This document shows, in pieces, positions 15,725 through 23,532 of a DNA stretch of 64,000 bases. The DNA is from CAYONP01 sp964405335 (GTDB taxonomy: Bacteria > Armatimonadota > UBA10988). Below the pieces are notes generated by a model. It worked only from the letters and a program-made list of their open reading frames with translations. It did not search any database and was not told where the DNA came from. Location of the stretch: NCBI GenBank assembly GCA_964405335.1, contig CAYONP010000012.1, positions 16,438 to 80,437 of the forward strand. The letters are read 5' to 3'. Both the position numbers and the translations under genes were made by a program. The number at the start of each line of letters is the position of its first letter. Positions within the stretch are counted from its first letter, which is position 1.

Positions 15725-18099
15725 CCTTCTCCCTCGGCCACGCCGGGCAGCGCGACCCGCAGCACGTCGGTCACCGTCTCGGCGGTGAGCAGGCTCATCT
15801 GCTCGCGCACCTCGGCCGGCAGCTCGCGCAAGTCGTTGGCATTCTGGCGTGGCACCACTACCCGCGCCAGCCCGGCCCGGCGCGCGGCGAGCACCTTCTC
15901 TTTGATCCCGCCGACCGGGAGCACCTGCCCGGTCAACGTGATCTCCCCGGTCATCGCCAGGTCACCGGCGGCCGGCCGGCCGAGCGCCGCCGAGAGCAAC
16001 GCGGCGGCGATGGTGACCCCGGCCGACGGGCCGTCCTTCGGCGTCGCCCCGGCGGGTACATGAAGGTGGAAGTCGCGCTTCTCGAATTGCTCCGGCGCGA
16101 CGCCGAACTGCTCGGCCCGGCTGCGCACGTAGCTGAACGCCGCCTGGGCCGACTCCTGCATCACCTCGCCGAGCTGACCGGTCAGGCGCAGGTTGCCGCT
16201 GCCCGGCATGGTCAGCGCCTCGACCACCAGCACCTGGCCGCCCGTGGCGCTGACCGACAGCCCGGCGACGACGCCCGGCTGCGGCTCGCGCAGCAGCAGG
16301 TCAGGGTAGACCCGCTCGGGGCCGAGCAGGTCGACCAGGTCGCCGACGCCGACGCTGACCCGCTCGACGCCCTCCTCGGCAATCTGCCGCGCGGCCTTGC
16401 GGCAGACCGTGGCGATGGTCCGCTCCAGGTTGCGCACGCCGCTCTCGCGCGTGTAGGCGGTGATGAGCTTCTGCAGCGCCGCCGCGCTGAGCCGCAGCCG
16501 GCCGGCATCGAGCCCGTTCTCGCCGAGCTGCCGAGGGATCAGGTACTTCCGCGCGATGGCGGTCTTCTCACTCTCGGTGTAGCCCTCGATCTCGATCACT
16601 TCGAGCCGGTCGAGCAGCGCCGGCTGGACCGTCGAGAGTACGTTGCCGGTGGCGATGAAGAGCACCTGGCTGAGGTCGAAATCGAGATCGAGGTAGTTGT
16701 CGCGGAAGGCGTGGTTCTGCGCCGGGTCGAGCACCTCCAGCAGCGCGCTCGACGGGTCGCCGTGCAGGCTCTGCTGCACCTTGTCGATCTCGTCGAGCAT
16801 CAGCACCGGGTTGCGCACCTCGGCGCGGCGGATGCGGTCGAGGATGCGCCCGGGCATGGCGCCGATGTAGGTCCGGCGGTGGCCGCGGATCTCGGCCTCG
16901 TCGTGCACGCCGCCGAGACTGATCCGCGCGAACCGCCGCCCCAGGCTGCGCGCGATGCTCTGGCCGAGCGAGGTCTTGCCCACCCCGGGCGGGCCGACGA
17001 AGCAGAGGATCGGCCCGCGCAGGTCGGGCTTGAGCGCGCGCACGGCCAGGTACTCGAGGATCCGGTCCTTGACCTTCTCCAGCCCGTGGTGGTCTTCGTC
17101 GAGGATCCGCCGCGCCCGGCGCAGGTCGAGATTGTCCTTCGTCTGCGCCTGCCAAGGCAGCTCGAGAATCAGTTCGAGGTAGGTCCGGATGACGTGAAAC
17201 TCGGCCGCCTGCGGCGGCATCTGCTCGAGCCGGCGCAGCTCGCGCCGCGCGGCGGTCGCCGCCTCGTCGGGCAGGTTGGCGGCGTCGAGCCGCTCGCGCA
17301 GCTCCTCGACCTCGGCGCGGCCCGGCTCGTCCTCGCCCAGTTCGGCGCGGATGGCCTTGAGCTGCTGGCGCAGGAAGTACTCGCGCTGCGCTTTGTCGAT
17401 CTCGCCGGCCGCCTCGCTCTGCAGCTTCGAGCCGAGTTCGAGCAGCTCCAGCTCGCGGCTGGCGATGCGCAGCAGCAGGCGCAGCTTGGCCTCGATCCCG
17501 TCGGTAGCCAGGATCTGGTACCGCTCCGCCTCGTCCATCCGCACCGCCGCGGCGAGCAGGTAGACCAACTGGACCGGATCCTCGGTGTTGGCCATGGCCA
17601 CCTGGATCTCGGTGCCGAGCTGCGGGATCAGCTCGGCGATGCGGCTGAACTGCTGCTGCAGCGTGCGCGACAGCGCCTGCACCGTGTCGCTCTCGCTGGC
17701 CTCGTCGGGCGCCGCGACAACGCGCGCGGCGAGCGGGTCGCTGCCCTCGATCACCGCCACGACACGGACCCGTTCCTGGCCCTGGAGCAGGATCTGCATC
17801 GCGCCGTCGGACATCCGCCTCATGCGCGGGATGTGGGCGACACAGCCGACCTCGCGGATGGCTCCGAGCAGCGTCGGCTCGCCATCCTCACCGAGCCGCG
17901 GCTCGCGCGAGACCACCGCGACTCGGCGGTCACCCTGGCCGAAGGCCGCGTCGATCACGCGCCGCAGGCTCGGCTCGCCGAACTGCACGGGCGACATCAG
18001 GCCGGGGTAGAGCACCAGCTCGGGCACGGCGAGGAGGTACAGCTCTTCGCTGTCGTCGGGTGGGGCGTCCGCCGCGCCGGTCTCGGCGTCGGTGATCAC
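15721..18099 (-). CDS. lon: ATP-dependent protease La (Lon)
   Basis: Protein of 792 residues, the normal LonA length, with all three parts. The N-terminal substrate domain begins LYLLAVPELVLYPGLMSPVQ. The AAA+ module has Walker A GPPGVGKTS near residue 370 and Walker B VLMLDEIDK. The C-terminal serine-lysine protease domain has DGPSAG near 690 and GGIKEK near 733. It degrades damaged and regulatory proteins in the cytoplasm. Start is a GTG overlapping the hsp20 stop as GTGA. Placement directly behind a small heat-shock protein suggests stress-induced co-expression from the hsp20 promoter. Confidence 0.97.
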   Translation of the reverse strand: MITDAETGAADAPPDDSEELYLLAVPELVLYPGLMSPVQFGEPSLRRVIDAAFGQGDRRVAVVSREPRLGEDGEPTLLGAIREVGCVAHIPRMRRMSDGAMQILLQGQERVRVVAVIEGSDPLAARVVAAPDEASESDTVQALSRTLQQQFSRIAELIPQLGTEIQVAMANTEDPVQLVYLLAAAVRMDEAERYQILATDGIEAKLRLLLRIASRELELLELGSKLQSEAAGEIDKAQREYFLRQQLKAIRAELGEDEPGRAEVEELRERLDAANLPDEAATAARRELRRLEQMPPQAAEFHVIRTYLELILELPWQAQTKDNLDLRRARRILDEDHHGLEKVKDRILEYLAVRALKPDLRGPILCFVGPPGVGKTSLGQSIARSLGRRFARISLGGVHDEAEIRGHRRTYIGAMPGRILDRIRRAEVRNPVLMLDEIDKVQQSLHGDPSSALLEVLDPAQNHAFRDNYLDLDFDLSQVLFIATGNVLSTVQPALLDRLEVIEIEGYTESEKTAIARKYLIPRQLGENGLDAGRLRLSAAALQKLITAYTRESGVRNLERTIATVCRKAARQIAEEGVERVSVGVGDLVDLLGPERVYPDLLLREPQPGVVAGLSVSATGGQVLVVEALTMPGSGNLRLTGQLGEVMQESAQAAFSYVRSRAEQFGVAPEQFEKRDFHLHVPAGATPKDGPSAGVTIAAALLSAALGRPAAGDLAMTGEITLTGQVLPVGGIKEKVLAARRAGLARVVVPRQNANDLRELPAEVREQMSLLTAETVTDVLRVALPGVAEGEG

Positions 18100-18488
18100 G
18101 GTTCCGGATCGACGAGCACCCGCCGGCGGGCCAGCCCGCGCGGGGCGACGGTGACGGTCAGCAGGCCGTCGGCCAGCCGCGCGGTGACCTCGGCCTCGTC
18201 GAGCGGGAAGGGGAACTCTTCAAACACCCGCTGGAACTGACCGTAGTTGATCTCGGCCTGGCGGTATTCGGCGGCGCAGGCGCTGTCACGCGGCCGCTGG
18301 CCGCGGACAATCAGCCGCCAGCCCTCGCACAGCACCTCGATCGACTCGCGCGGAACCGCCGCCAACTCGACCCGGATCTCGACCACACCGCCGGCGACCA
18401 GCACATCGGCCGCCGGCTCCCAGGCCGCGGTGTAGGCGGCCTGAGCCCGGTCGGACTGCCGGATCGGCCACTGCCGAAAGACCAACAT
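18096..18488 (-). CDS. Small heat-shock protein (Hsp20/alpha-crystallin)
   Basis: Protein of 130 residues. The alpha-crystallin domain shows PAADVLVAGGVVEIRVELAAV at its start, RLIVRGQR in the middle and the final ADGLLTVTVAPRG, which contains the conserved A-x-x-x-n-G-v-L type signature. It acts as an ATP-independent holdase for unfolding proteins. I chose ATG 18488; the longer frame to 18599 crosses the promoter. It is the first gene of the operon with lon, so folding protection and degradation are expressed together. It lacks a long N-terminal extension. Confidence 0.88.
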   Translation of the reverse strand: MLVFRQWPIRQSDRAQAAYTAAWEPAADVLVAGGVVEIRVELAAVPRESIEVLCEGWRLIVRGQRPRDSACAAEYRQAEINYGQFQRVFEEFPFPLDEAEVTARLADGLLTVTVAPRGLARRRVLVDPEP

Positions 18489-18526
18489 GACGGGTTCCGA
18501 ACGACTCAATCCCTCCCCCGGCAAGC

Positions 18527-18532
18527 AGTATA
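18527..18532 (-). promoter_or_regulatory. -10 element (TATACT) of the hsp20-lon operon
   Basis: On the minus strand a TATACT lies about 39 bases before the hsp20 ATG. The region 17 bp further upstream reads TGGCGG, a weak -35. No CIRCE or HrcA-type inverted repeat is visible. Confidence 0.45.
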
Positions 18533-18586
18533 GCACCGCCGGCGCCGGGCCGCCATCGTCTACCAGGGACCCATCGTCCCGTCGCA

Positions 18587-18615
18587 TTGCGGTGCCCACC
18601 GCCTGGTGCTATGCT
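18587..18615 (+). promoter_or_regulatory. Promoter of the DUF6807 gene
   Basis: TTGCGG at 18587-18592 and TATGCT at 18610-18615 are spaced by 17 bp and lie just before the GGGAG ribosome site at 18624. The promoter is back to back with that of hsp20. Confidence 0.5.
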
Positions 18616-18635
18616 CGCGGGGCGGGAGAGCGCCG

Positions 18636-19769
18636 GTGCGTAGCTACACGTTGTTGGTCCAGGCCGGTGACCGCGAGCGGCGAAACTGCCCGGTCACCGT
18701 CGAACTCGAGGCGAACGGGATCGAGTCGGTCCTGCTCGACGACGCACCGCTGCCCTACTTCGACGCCGCCGGCGTCAACGGCAAGACCGTGCTCCGGTTC
18801 GTGCTGGAGCATCTGGCCGCCGGCGCCACCGCGCGGCTGGTGGCGCGAGAAGGTGCGGCGACGGCCGCGCCGGCGCTGACCGTGACCGACGATGAGCAGT
18901 CGGTCACCGTCTGGCGCGGTCCGGCGCAGGTTTCGACGTACCACCACGCCGATCCCGCCGCGGCGCGGCCGTACTGGTATCCCGTTCACGATCCCTACGG
19001 CGGCGTGATCACGCGCGGCTATCCGATGCACGACATCGAGGGTGAGAAGCAGGATCACCCGCATCACCGCAGCCTCTGGGTCGCTTTTGGCGAGGTCAAC
19101 GGCACCGACAACTGGAGCGAGGGCGCGAACCACTGCAAGCAGACCCACGAAGGCTGGAACACCCTGGCTGGCGGCGGCGCTTGCGCGGTGCTCGACCAGA
19201 ACCTCGCCTGGCGCGACCGCGAGGGCGCGCCGGTGCTGCTCGAGCGCCGCGTCTGGCGGCTCTGGAACGTGCCCACCAGCGAGTCGATCTGGGACCTCGA
19301 GATCGATCTGACCCCGGCGCCGGGGGTGGCGCAGGTCGAGTTCGGCGACACCAAGGAGGGCGGGCTCTGCTCGGTCCGGGTGGCCACCTCGATGGACGTG
19401 CCGGCGGGGCGGATCGAGAACGCCATCGGCGGCATCAACGAGCCCGAGACGTGGGGCAAGCGCGCCGCCTGGTGCGATTACTCGGGCCCGGTGCGGGGCA
19501 ACCTGGTCGGCCTGACCATCATGGACCACCCAACCAGCTTCCGCCACCCGACCTGGTGGCATGTGCGCAACTACGGGCTGATGACCGCCAACTGCTTCGG
19601 CCTGAGCCACTACACCAACAACGCCGAGCGCGGTGACTACACCTTGCCCGCCGGAGAGACGATGAAGTTCCGGTACCGGATCTTCGTCCATCCCGGCGAT
19701 GCGACGCAGGGGCAGGTGGCCACCCGGTACCACGATTTCGCGCACCCGCCGCGGGTGATCGTGGAGTAA
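18636..19769 (+). CDS. DUF6807 (PmoA-like annotation) family protein
   Basis: Protein of 377 residues, entirely beta-rich, with the family marks YPVHDPYGGVITRGYPMHD, a histidine cluster DHPHHRSLW and a late HPTWWHVRNYGL. Such proteins are numerous in Planctomycetota and Armatimonadota. Databases often call them methane oxygenase PmoA, but there is no relation to methane monooxygenase and the biochemical role is unknown; sugar-related genes are common partners. GTG 18636 has GGGAG eight bases upstream. No signal peptide is visible. It is followed after two bases by a nucleotide-sugar enzyme, which fits a carbohydrate setting. Confidence 0.82.
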   Translation: MRSYTLLVQAGDRERRNCPVTVELEANGIESVLLDDAPLPYFDAAGVNGKTVLRFVLEHLAAGATARLVAREGAATAAPALTVTDDEQSVTVWRGPAQVSTYHHADPAAARPYWYPVHDPYGGVITRGYPMHDIEGEKQDHPHHRSLWVAFGEVNGTDNWSEGANHCKQTHEGWNTLAGGGACAVLDQNLAWRDREGAPVLLERRVWRLWNVPTSESIWDLEIDLTPAPGVAQVEFGDTKEGGLCSVRVATSMDVPAGRIENAIGGINEPETWGKRAAWCDYSGPVRGNLVGLTIMDHPTSFRHPTWWHVRNYGLMTANCFGLSHYTNNAERGDYTLPAGETMKFRYRIFVHPGDATQGQVATRYHDFAHPPRVIVE

Positions 19770-19771
19770 CC

Positions 19772-20707
19772 ATGCGCATCGTCGTCACCGGCGCCGCCGG
19801 GTTTCTGGGCTCGCACCTGACCGACCGCCTGCTCGCCGACGGCCACCAGGTGGTTGGGATCGACAACCTGATCACCGGCACGGCCGACAACCTCGCGCAC
19901 ATCCGCGACCCGCAGTTCGAGTTCATCAAGCACGATGTGTCGAAGTTCATCTACCTCGCCGGCGCGGTCGACTTCGTCTTCCACCTGGCCAGCCCGGCGA
20001 GCCCGGTCGACTACCTCGAGTATCCGATCCAGACGCTCAAGGTCGGCTCGCTCGGCACGCACAACGCGCTCGGGCTGGCCAAGGAGAAGGGCGCCGGGTT
20101 TCTCTTCGCCTCGACCAGCGAGGTCTATGGCGACCCCGAGTGCAACCCGCAACCGGAGAGCTACCACGGGAATGTCAGCACCACCGGCCTGCGCGGCTGC
20201 TACGACGAGGCGAAGCGGTTCGGCGAGGCGTTGACCATGGCCTATTACCGGGTGCACCGGGTCAACACGCGGATCATCCGCATCTTCAACACCTACGGCC
20301 CGCGGATGCGGCTGAACGACGGCCGCGTGGTGCCGAACTTCATCTGCCAGGCGCTGGCCGGCGAGCCGCTGACCATCTTCGGCGACGGCAGCCAGACGCG
20401 CTCGTTCTGCTACTGCCTCGACACCATCGACGGCATGGTGCGGTTGATGAACAGCCCCGAGCTGATGCCGGTGAACATCGGCAATCCCGAGGAGCGGTCG
20501 ATCCGTCAGTTTGCCGAGGAGATCATCCGGCTGACGGGAAGCTCCTCGGGGATCGTCTATCAGCCGATGCCGACGGACAACGATCCGAAGGTCCGCCGGC
20601 CCGACATCACGCGGGCGCGGGAGCTGCTCGGCTGGTCGCCGCGGGTGCCGTTCGAGGAGGGCATGACCGCGACCATCGACGACATGCGCCGGCGGCTGGC
20701 GCGCTGA
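19772..20707 (+). CDS. UDP-glucuronate decarboxylase-type NAD-dependent epimerase
   Basis: Short-chain dehydrogenase of 311 residues. The Rossmann loop is TGAAGFLGSHL near residue 6, the catalytic serine lies in STSEVYGDP, and the Tyr-Lys pair is in CYDEAKR. FNTYGPRMRLNDGRVVPNF and the C-terminal DITRARELLGW are typical of UDP-xylose synthase-like enzymes, which convert UDP-glucuronate to UDP-xylose for envelope polysaccharide. The more usual GPIG before the tyrosine reads TTGLRG here. It is probably in an operon with the DUF6807 gene (two-base gap) and the following unknown gene. Confidence 0.88.
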   Translation: MRIVVTGAAGFLGSHLTDRLLADGHQVVGIDNLITGTADNLAHIRDPQFEFIKHDVSKFIYLAGAVDFVFHLASPASPVDYLEYPIQTLKVGSLGTHNALGLAKEKGAGFLFASTSEVYGDPECNPQPESYHGNVSTTGLRGCYDEAKRFGEALTMAYYRVHRVNTRIIRIFNTYGPRMRLNDGRVVPNFICQALAGEPLTIFGDGSQTRSFCYCLDTIDGMVRLMNSPELMPVNIGNPEERSIRQFAEEIIRLTGSSSGIVYQPMPTDNDPKVRRPDITRARELLGWSPRVPFEEGMTATIDDMRRRLAR

Positions 20708-20718
20708 GAGGAACGACC

Positions 20719-21387
20719 ATGGGCGACGACAAGGCCGAGGCGCTGTGGCAGGCGATCGTGACCAAGGTCAAGGAGGCCGAACTCGACCCGCCGCTGTGGC
20801 GGGCGATGGACGCCGCGGTGCCGATCTGCCTCGAGGGCGGCACGCTGGTAATCGGCTTCTCGCCGCAGGATGAGCCGCAAATGACCTTCTTCGGCTCGGC
20901 CCAGGCCGCGCCGCGGCTGCACCAGGTGCTCGGCACGGTGGCCACCCGGCCGGTCGAGCTGCGGCCGATCGACGGCACCACGCCGGCGGACTACCAGCGC
21001 TGGAAAGAGCGTGAGGCGGCCCGCGACGCGGTGCTCGCGCGCCACGCCGACGAGGCGCCGAGCGACTCGCCGTTCGACCCGCGGCCGGAGGGCATTCCCG
21101 CGGCCACCGGCAGCGCCAAGTACGTGCACGACCTGATGCTCGACTTCCGGCACCGCCACACCCGGCTGCCGAGCCGCAATTCGAGCTACTCGAAAGCCAG
21201 TTTCCTGCACGAGATCATGCCCGACATGCTGCAGGCCGAAGCCGACCTGCGAACCATCGAGCAGTCCGCCGAGGGGTTTGTGCGCGCCGCCTCGCGGATG
21301 ATCGACAAGGTCGCCGAGATGCTCTCGGTCGAGCCGATGATTGTCGCCATGGAGTTCAAGCGCTACCGGCGCGAGCACCACGACTGA
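20719..21387 (+). CDS. Conserved-looking hypothetical protein, 222 residues
   Basis: Starts at ATG 20719 with AGAGGA upstream; a longer frame from 20140 is a shadow of the epimerase. The first 90 residues alternate helix and strand (LWQAIVTKVKEAELDPPLWRA, then CLEGGTLVIGFSPQ). This is vaguely like the small domain at the C-terminus of DNA polymerase III gamma/tau or the N-terminus of DnaA, but the similarity is weak. A charged linker and a helical tail follow (MLQAEADLRTIEQSAEGFVR). No membrane segment or signal is visible. Function unknown. Confidence 0.7.
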   Translation: MGDDKAEALWQAIVTKVKEAELDPPLWRAMDAAVPICLEGGTLVIGFSPQDEPQMTFFGSAQAAPRLHQVLGTVATRPVELRPIDGTTPADYQRWKEREAARDAVLARHADEAPSDSPFDPRPEGIPAATGSAKYVHDLMLDFRHRHTRLPSRNSSYSKASFLHEIMPDMLQAEADLRTIEQSAEGFVRAASRMIDKVAEMLSVEPMIVAMEFKRYRREHHD

Positions 21388-21585
21388 TCAAGCGTCGGGC
21401 GTGAACCCCGCCTTGGTCACCGCCGCGCGCAGCGCCTCGCGGTCGGCCGCGCCGTCGACCGCGACGGTCTTCGCCTCGACGTCGATCTCGACGTCATCGA
21501 CGCCGTCGAGGGCGGTCAGCACGCGCCGAATGGTCGCCGCGCAGTTGGCACACATCATGTCGGGGACGGTCAGAGTTTCAGCCAC
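21388..21585 (-). CDS. Heavy-metal-associated (HMA) domain protein, CopZ-like
   Basis: Single HMA domain of 65 residues with the metal site MMCANC at residues 10-15 and the end GFTPDA. It probably carries copper(I) to an efflux ATPase or acts as a scavenger; no ATPase is adjacent. The start is a GTG with GGAGC upstream. Its 3' end abuts the converging unknown gene with no spacer. It lies 17 bases after tRNA-Gly in the same direction, so it might be transcribed with the tRNAs. Confidence 0.85.
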   Translation of the reverse strand: MAETLTVPDMMCANCAATIRRVLTALDGVDDVEIDVEAKTVAVDGAADREALRAAVTKAGFTPDA

Positions 21586-21601
21586 CGGCTGCTCCGGGCG
21601 A

Positions 21602-21672
21602 AGCGGGAGACGGGGATCGAACCCGCGTCACTAGCTTGGAAGGCTAGAGCTCTACCATTGAGCTACTCCCGC
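21602..21672 (-). tRNA. tRNA-Gly (TCC)
   Basis: A complete cloverleaf on the minus strand: acceptor stem GCGGGAG/CTCCCGC, D arm GCTC/GAGC, anticodon stem CTAGC with loop CTTCCAA giving anticodon TCC, and a TTCGATC T loop. The discriminator is T and CCA is not encoded. Confidence 0.95.
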
Positions 21673-21673
21673 A

Positions 21674-21748
21674 TCGGGGCGATAGGATTTGAACCTACGG
21701 CCTCAGGCTCCCAAAGCCCGCGCTCTAGCCAAACTGAGCTACGCCCCG
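21674..21748 (-). tRNA. tRNA-Pro (TGG)
   Basis: Minus-strand cloverleaf with acceptor CGGGGCG/CGCCCCG. The anticodon loop TTTGGGA gives anticodon TGG, and the T loop is TTCAAAT. The discriminator is A and CCA is not encoded. It is separated by one base from tRNA-Gly, so both are processed from one transcript. Confidence 0.95.
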
Positions 21749-21809
21749 GGGATGGCCAGATTATACGGGCCGGCCGGGCGGGCGGTCAAGAGCGGCGGGC
21801 CGCCGGCGG

Positions 21810-22040
21810 GCGGCCGGGGACGGCCGCGCTCCGTCGCGGCGCGCTGCGCGCGCCGAATGCCGGCTGGAAGGGCGTGTTGCTTTTCGTGGTAGGGGCAGGT
21901 CTCAGACCTGCCCGCCAGCGAGTTGATCCGCTCTGGAAGCGGGTTCGTTGGCATTCGGGCGGGTCTGAGACCCGCCCCTACCGCACCTCTAGACACGCCC
22001 TGGAAGCCGGCGTTCCGGCGGCCGGGGACGGCCGCGCTCC
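21810..22040. repeat. Composite repeat: 93-bp element copy 2 flanked by GC palindromes
   Basis: A second 93-bp element (21889-21981), inverted relative to the copy at 2164, has the same 25-bp ends and a diverged centre. It is bracketed by two identical GC palindromes at 21810-21832 and 22018-22040 (each GCGGCCGGGGACGGCCGC plus GCTCC). The rest of the 21749-22148 region has no gene. Confidence 0.8.
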
Positions 22041-22148
22041 GTGGTGACGGAACCATCGCGCCGCCGCGTCGTTTGCACTACCATAGGATTGAGGTTGTCG
22101 GACGCGTCGGCCCGCGCGTCCTTGTCTTCACGCCCACGGGAGACCGAG

Positions 22149-23300
22149 ATGCGGCTGCCCGTCTGGTTGCCGGGCCTGTTGTTCGCCGGCCTGCTGGCCC
22201 CGCTCCGCGCCGACCAGGCGCCGGGGCTGCACTGGCCGTCGATCACCAAGACCTTTGACCAGGTCGATGTGCGCGATGTGATCCGCCAACTGCACCAAGA
22301 GACCGGCGTCGACTTCGTCATCGCCGCGGGCGTCGAGGGGCTGATCACCGGCCGCTTCATCGACCAGCCGCTCGACCAGGTGCTGACCGTCATCGGCGCC
22401 ACCCTCGGCGTCGAAGTGCTTTGCATCGAGCAGGTCTGGGTGCTGCGGCCGAAGCAGGACGAAGCCGAGCCAGCCGCCGAGCGGCCACCGGCTCGCGGCG
22501 CGGCGGCGCTGCTGCCCGACTTTGTGCCCACCGGCGCGACCGAAGACCTCGGCGGCGCCGGCCTCACCCCGCCGGCCACCCCGGGCGCGCCGGGCACGCT
22601 CGAGGGCGGGCCCGAGCCACCGCCGGTCGGCCAGGGGCAGATCGAAATCGATCCTCGCAACTGGCGCTACATCGCGCTGCTGCTCGGCCTCGACCCGGGC
22701 CAGCCGCCGCCGGACTGGCTGGTGAATCGGGCGAGCGGTCAGCCGACCGGTGGCGACCCGTACCGCAACCTGCCGCCCCGCGCGCGGGTGACCCCAAACG
22801 GCTCGATCCTGATGCCCAACGGCACGGTCATCCTGCCCAGCGGCGCGGTGATTCTGCCCGACGGCACGGTGGTTCAGCAGAGCGGCGGACCGCTGCGCTA
22901 CAACGTGCCGTTCGGCTGGCGGCCGCCCGAGTACCGCCCGCAGCAGGGCGGTGGACTGGGCATCTCGCTCAACGGCTGGAACCTCGGCCTGGGCGAGGGC
23001 GGCGGCGTACTCGTTCCGCCGCCCGTGGGCATCAACGGCGGCGCCGGCACGGTCCACCTGCCGCCGGTCTGGTTCGGGCCGGGCGGCGTGCAGGTCGGTC
23101 AGCTCGGTGGCGGGATTCAGTACTACTGGGATCCCAACCGCGGCCAGTGGGTCGCGCCGACCTTCTATCTCGACGAGCTGCCGCCGAACGTGCACATGCG
23201 CGGCGGCCAGGGCACCGGCCGGCAGGGGAACCTGCCGCCCGGCTGGACCTACACCCTGCCGCCCGGGTCGGGCACTACTTTCGGCAACCTTGGGCGCTGA
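22149..23300 (+). CDS. Secreted STN-domain protein with octapeptide-like repeats
   Basis: Protein of 383 residues from ATG 22149, which has GGGAG seven bases upstream. It has a signal peptide (LPVWLPGLLFAGLLAPLRA), then a secretin/TonB short N-terminal (STN-like) domain: TFDQVDVRDVIRQLHQETGV and DQPLDQVLTVIGATLGVEVL. The second half is Gly/Pro-rich. It contains a run of short units of the form x-N/S/D-G-x-V-I-L-P near residues 217-244 (PNGSILMPNGTVILPSG and on). No secretin barrel follows, so it is not a complete secretin. It may be a periplasmic partner of a secretion or pilus system, or a surface protein. The 3' end is only 30 bases from the low-quality gap region. Confidence 0.72.
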   Translation: MRLPVWLPGLLFAGLLAPLRADQAPGLHWPSITKTFDQVDVRDVIRQLHQETGVDFVIAAGVEGLITGRFIDQPLDQVLTVIGATLGVEVLCIEQVWVLRPKQDEAEPAAERPPARGAAALLPDFVPTGATEDLGGAGLTPPATPGAPGTLEGGPEPPPVGQGQIEIDPRNWRYIALLLGLDPGQPPPDWLVNRASGQPTGGDPYRNLPPRARVTPNGSILMPNGTVILPSGAVILPDGTVVQQSGGPLRYNVPFGWRPPEYRPQQGGGLGISLNGWNLGLGEGGGVLVPPPVGINGGAGTVHLPPVWFGPGGVQVGQLGGGIQYYWDPNRGQWVAPTFYLDELPPNVHMRGGQGTGRQGNLPPGWTYTLPPGSGTTFGNLGR

Positions 23301-23330
23301 GCCACCGTCATAAGGGCGGGTCGCTTGCGC

Positions 23331-23500
23331 CCCTTGCCGTGGGGGCCCCCCGCCGGGGGGGGCCCCCCCCGCGGGAGTGCCCGCCCCGGGGGAGCCCCCC
23401 CACGCCCACCCCCCCCGCCGCCCCCCCCCCNNNNNNNNNNATTTGGGGGGGGGGGGGGGCCCCCGTGGCGGGGGCCCCCGGATCCCGGGGGCCGCCACGC
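23331..23500. other. Scaffold gap with low-quality homopolymer flanks
   Basis: Ten N at 23431-23440 are flanked on both sides by long runs of C and G that look like sequencing or assembly noise rather than real DNA. The true distance and any genes between the STN protein and the methyltransferase at 23533 are unknown. Confidence 0.95.
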
Positions 23501-23532
23501 TACTTTTCGGCCGGCCGGCTGTCTAGCCCCAC

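Noticed and set aside
16060..18240. A 726-residue frame opposite lon
   Set aside because: Shadow of the lon coding frame; lon has every expected motif.
18636..19769. Naming the DUF6807 protein as methane monooxygenase subunit PmoA
   Set aside because: The database label PmoA is a historical family name; the protein has no membrane segments or copper-site pattern of particulate methane monooxygenase.
23401..23460. Long C and G runs as a real structural element
   Set aside because: They flank ten N and occur nowhere else, which marks an assembly or read-quality artefact.
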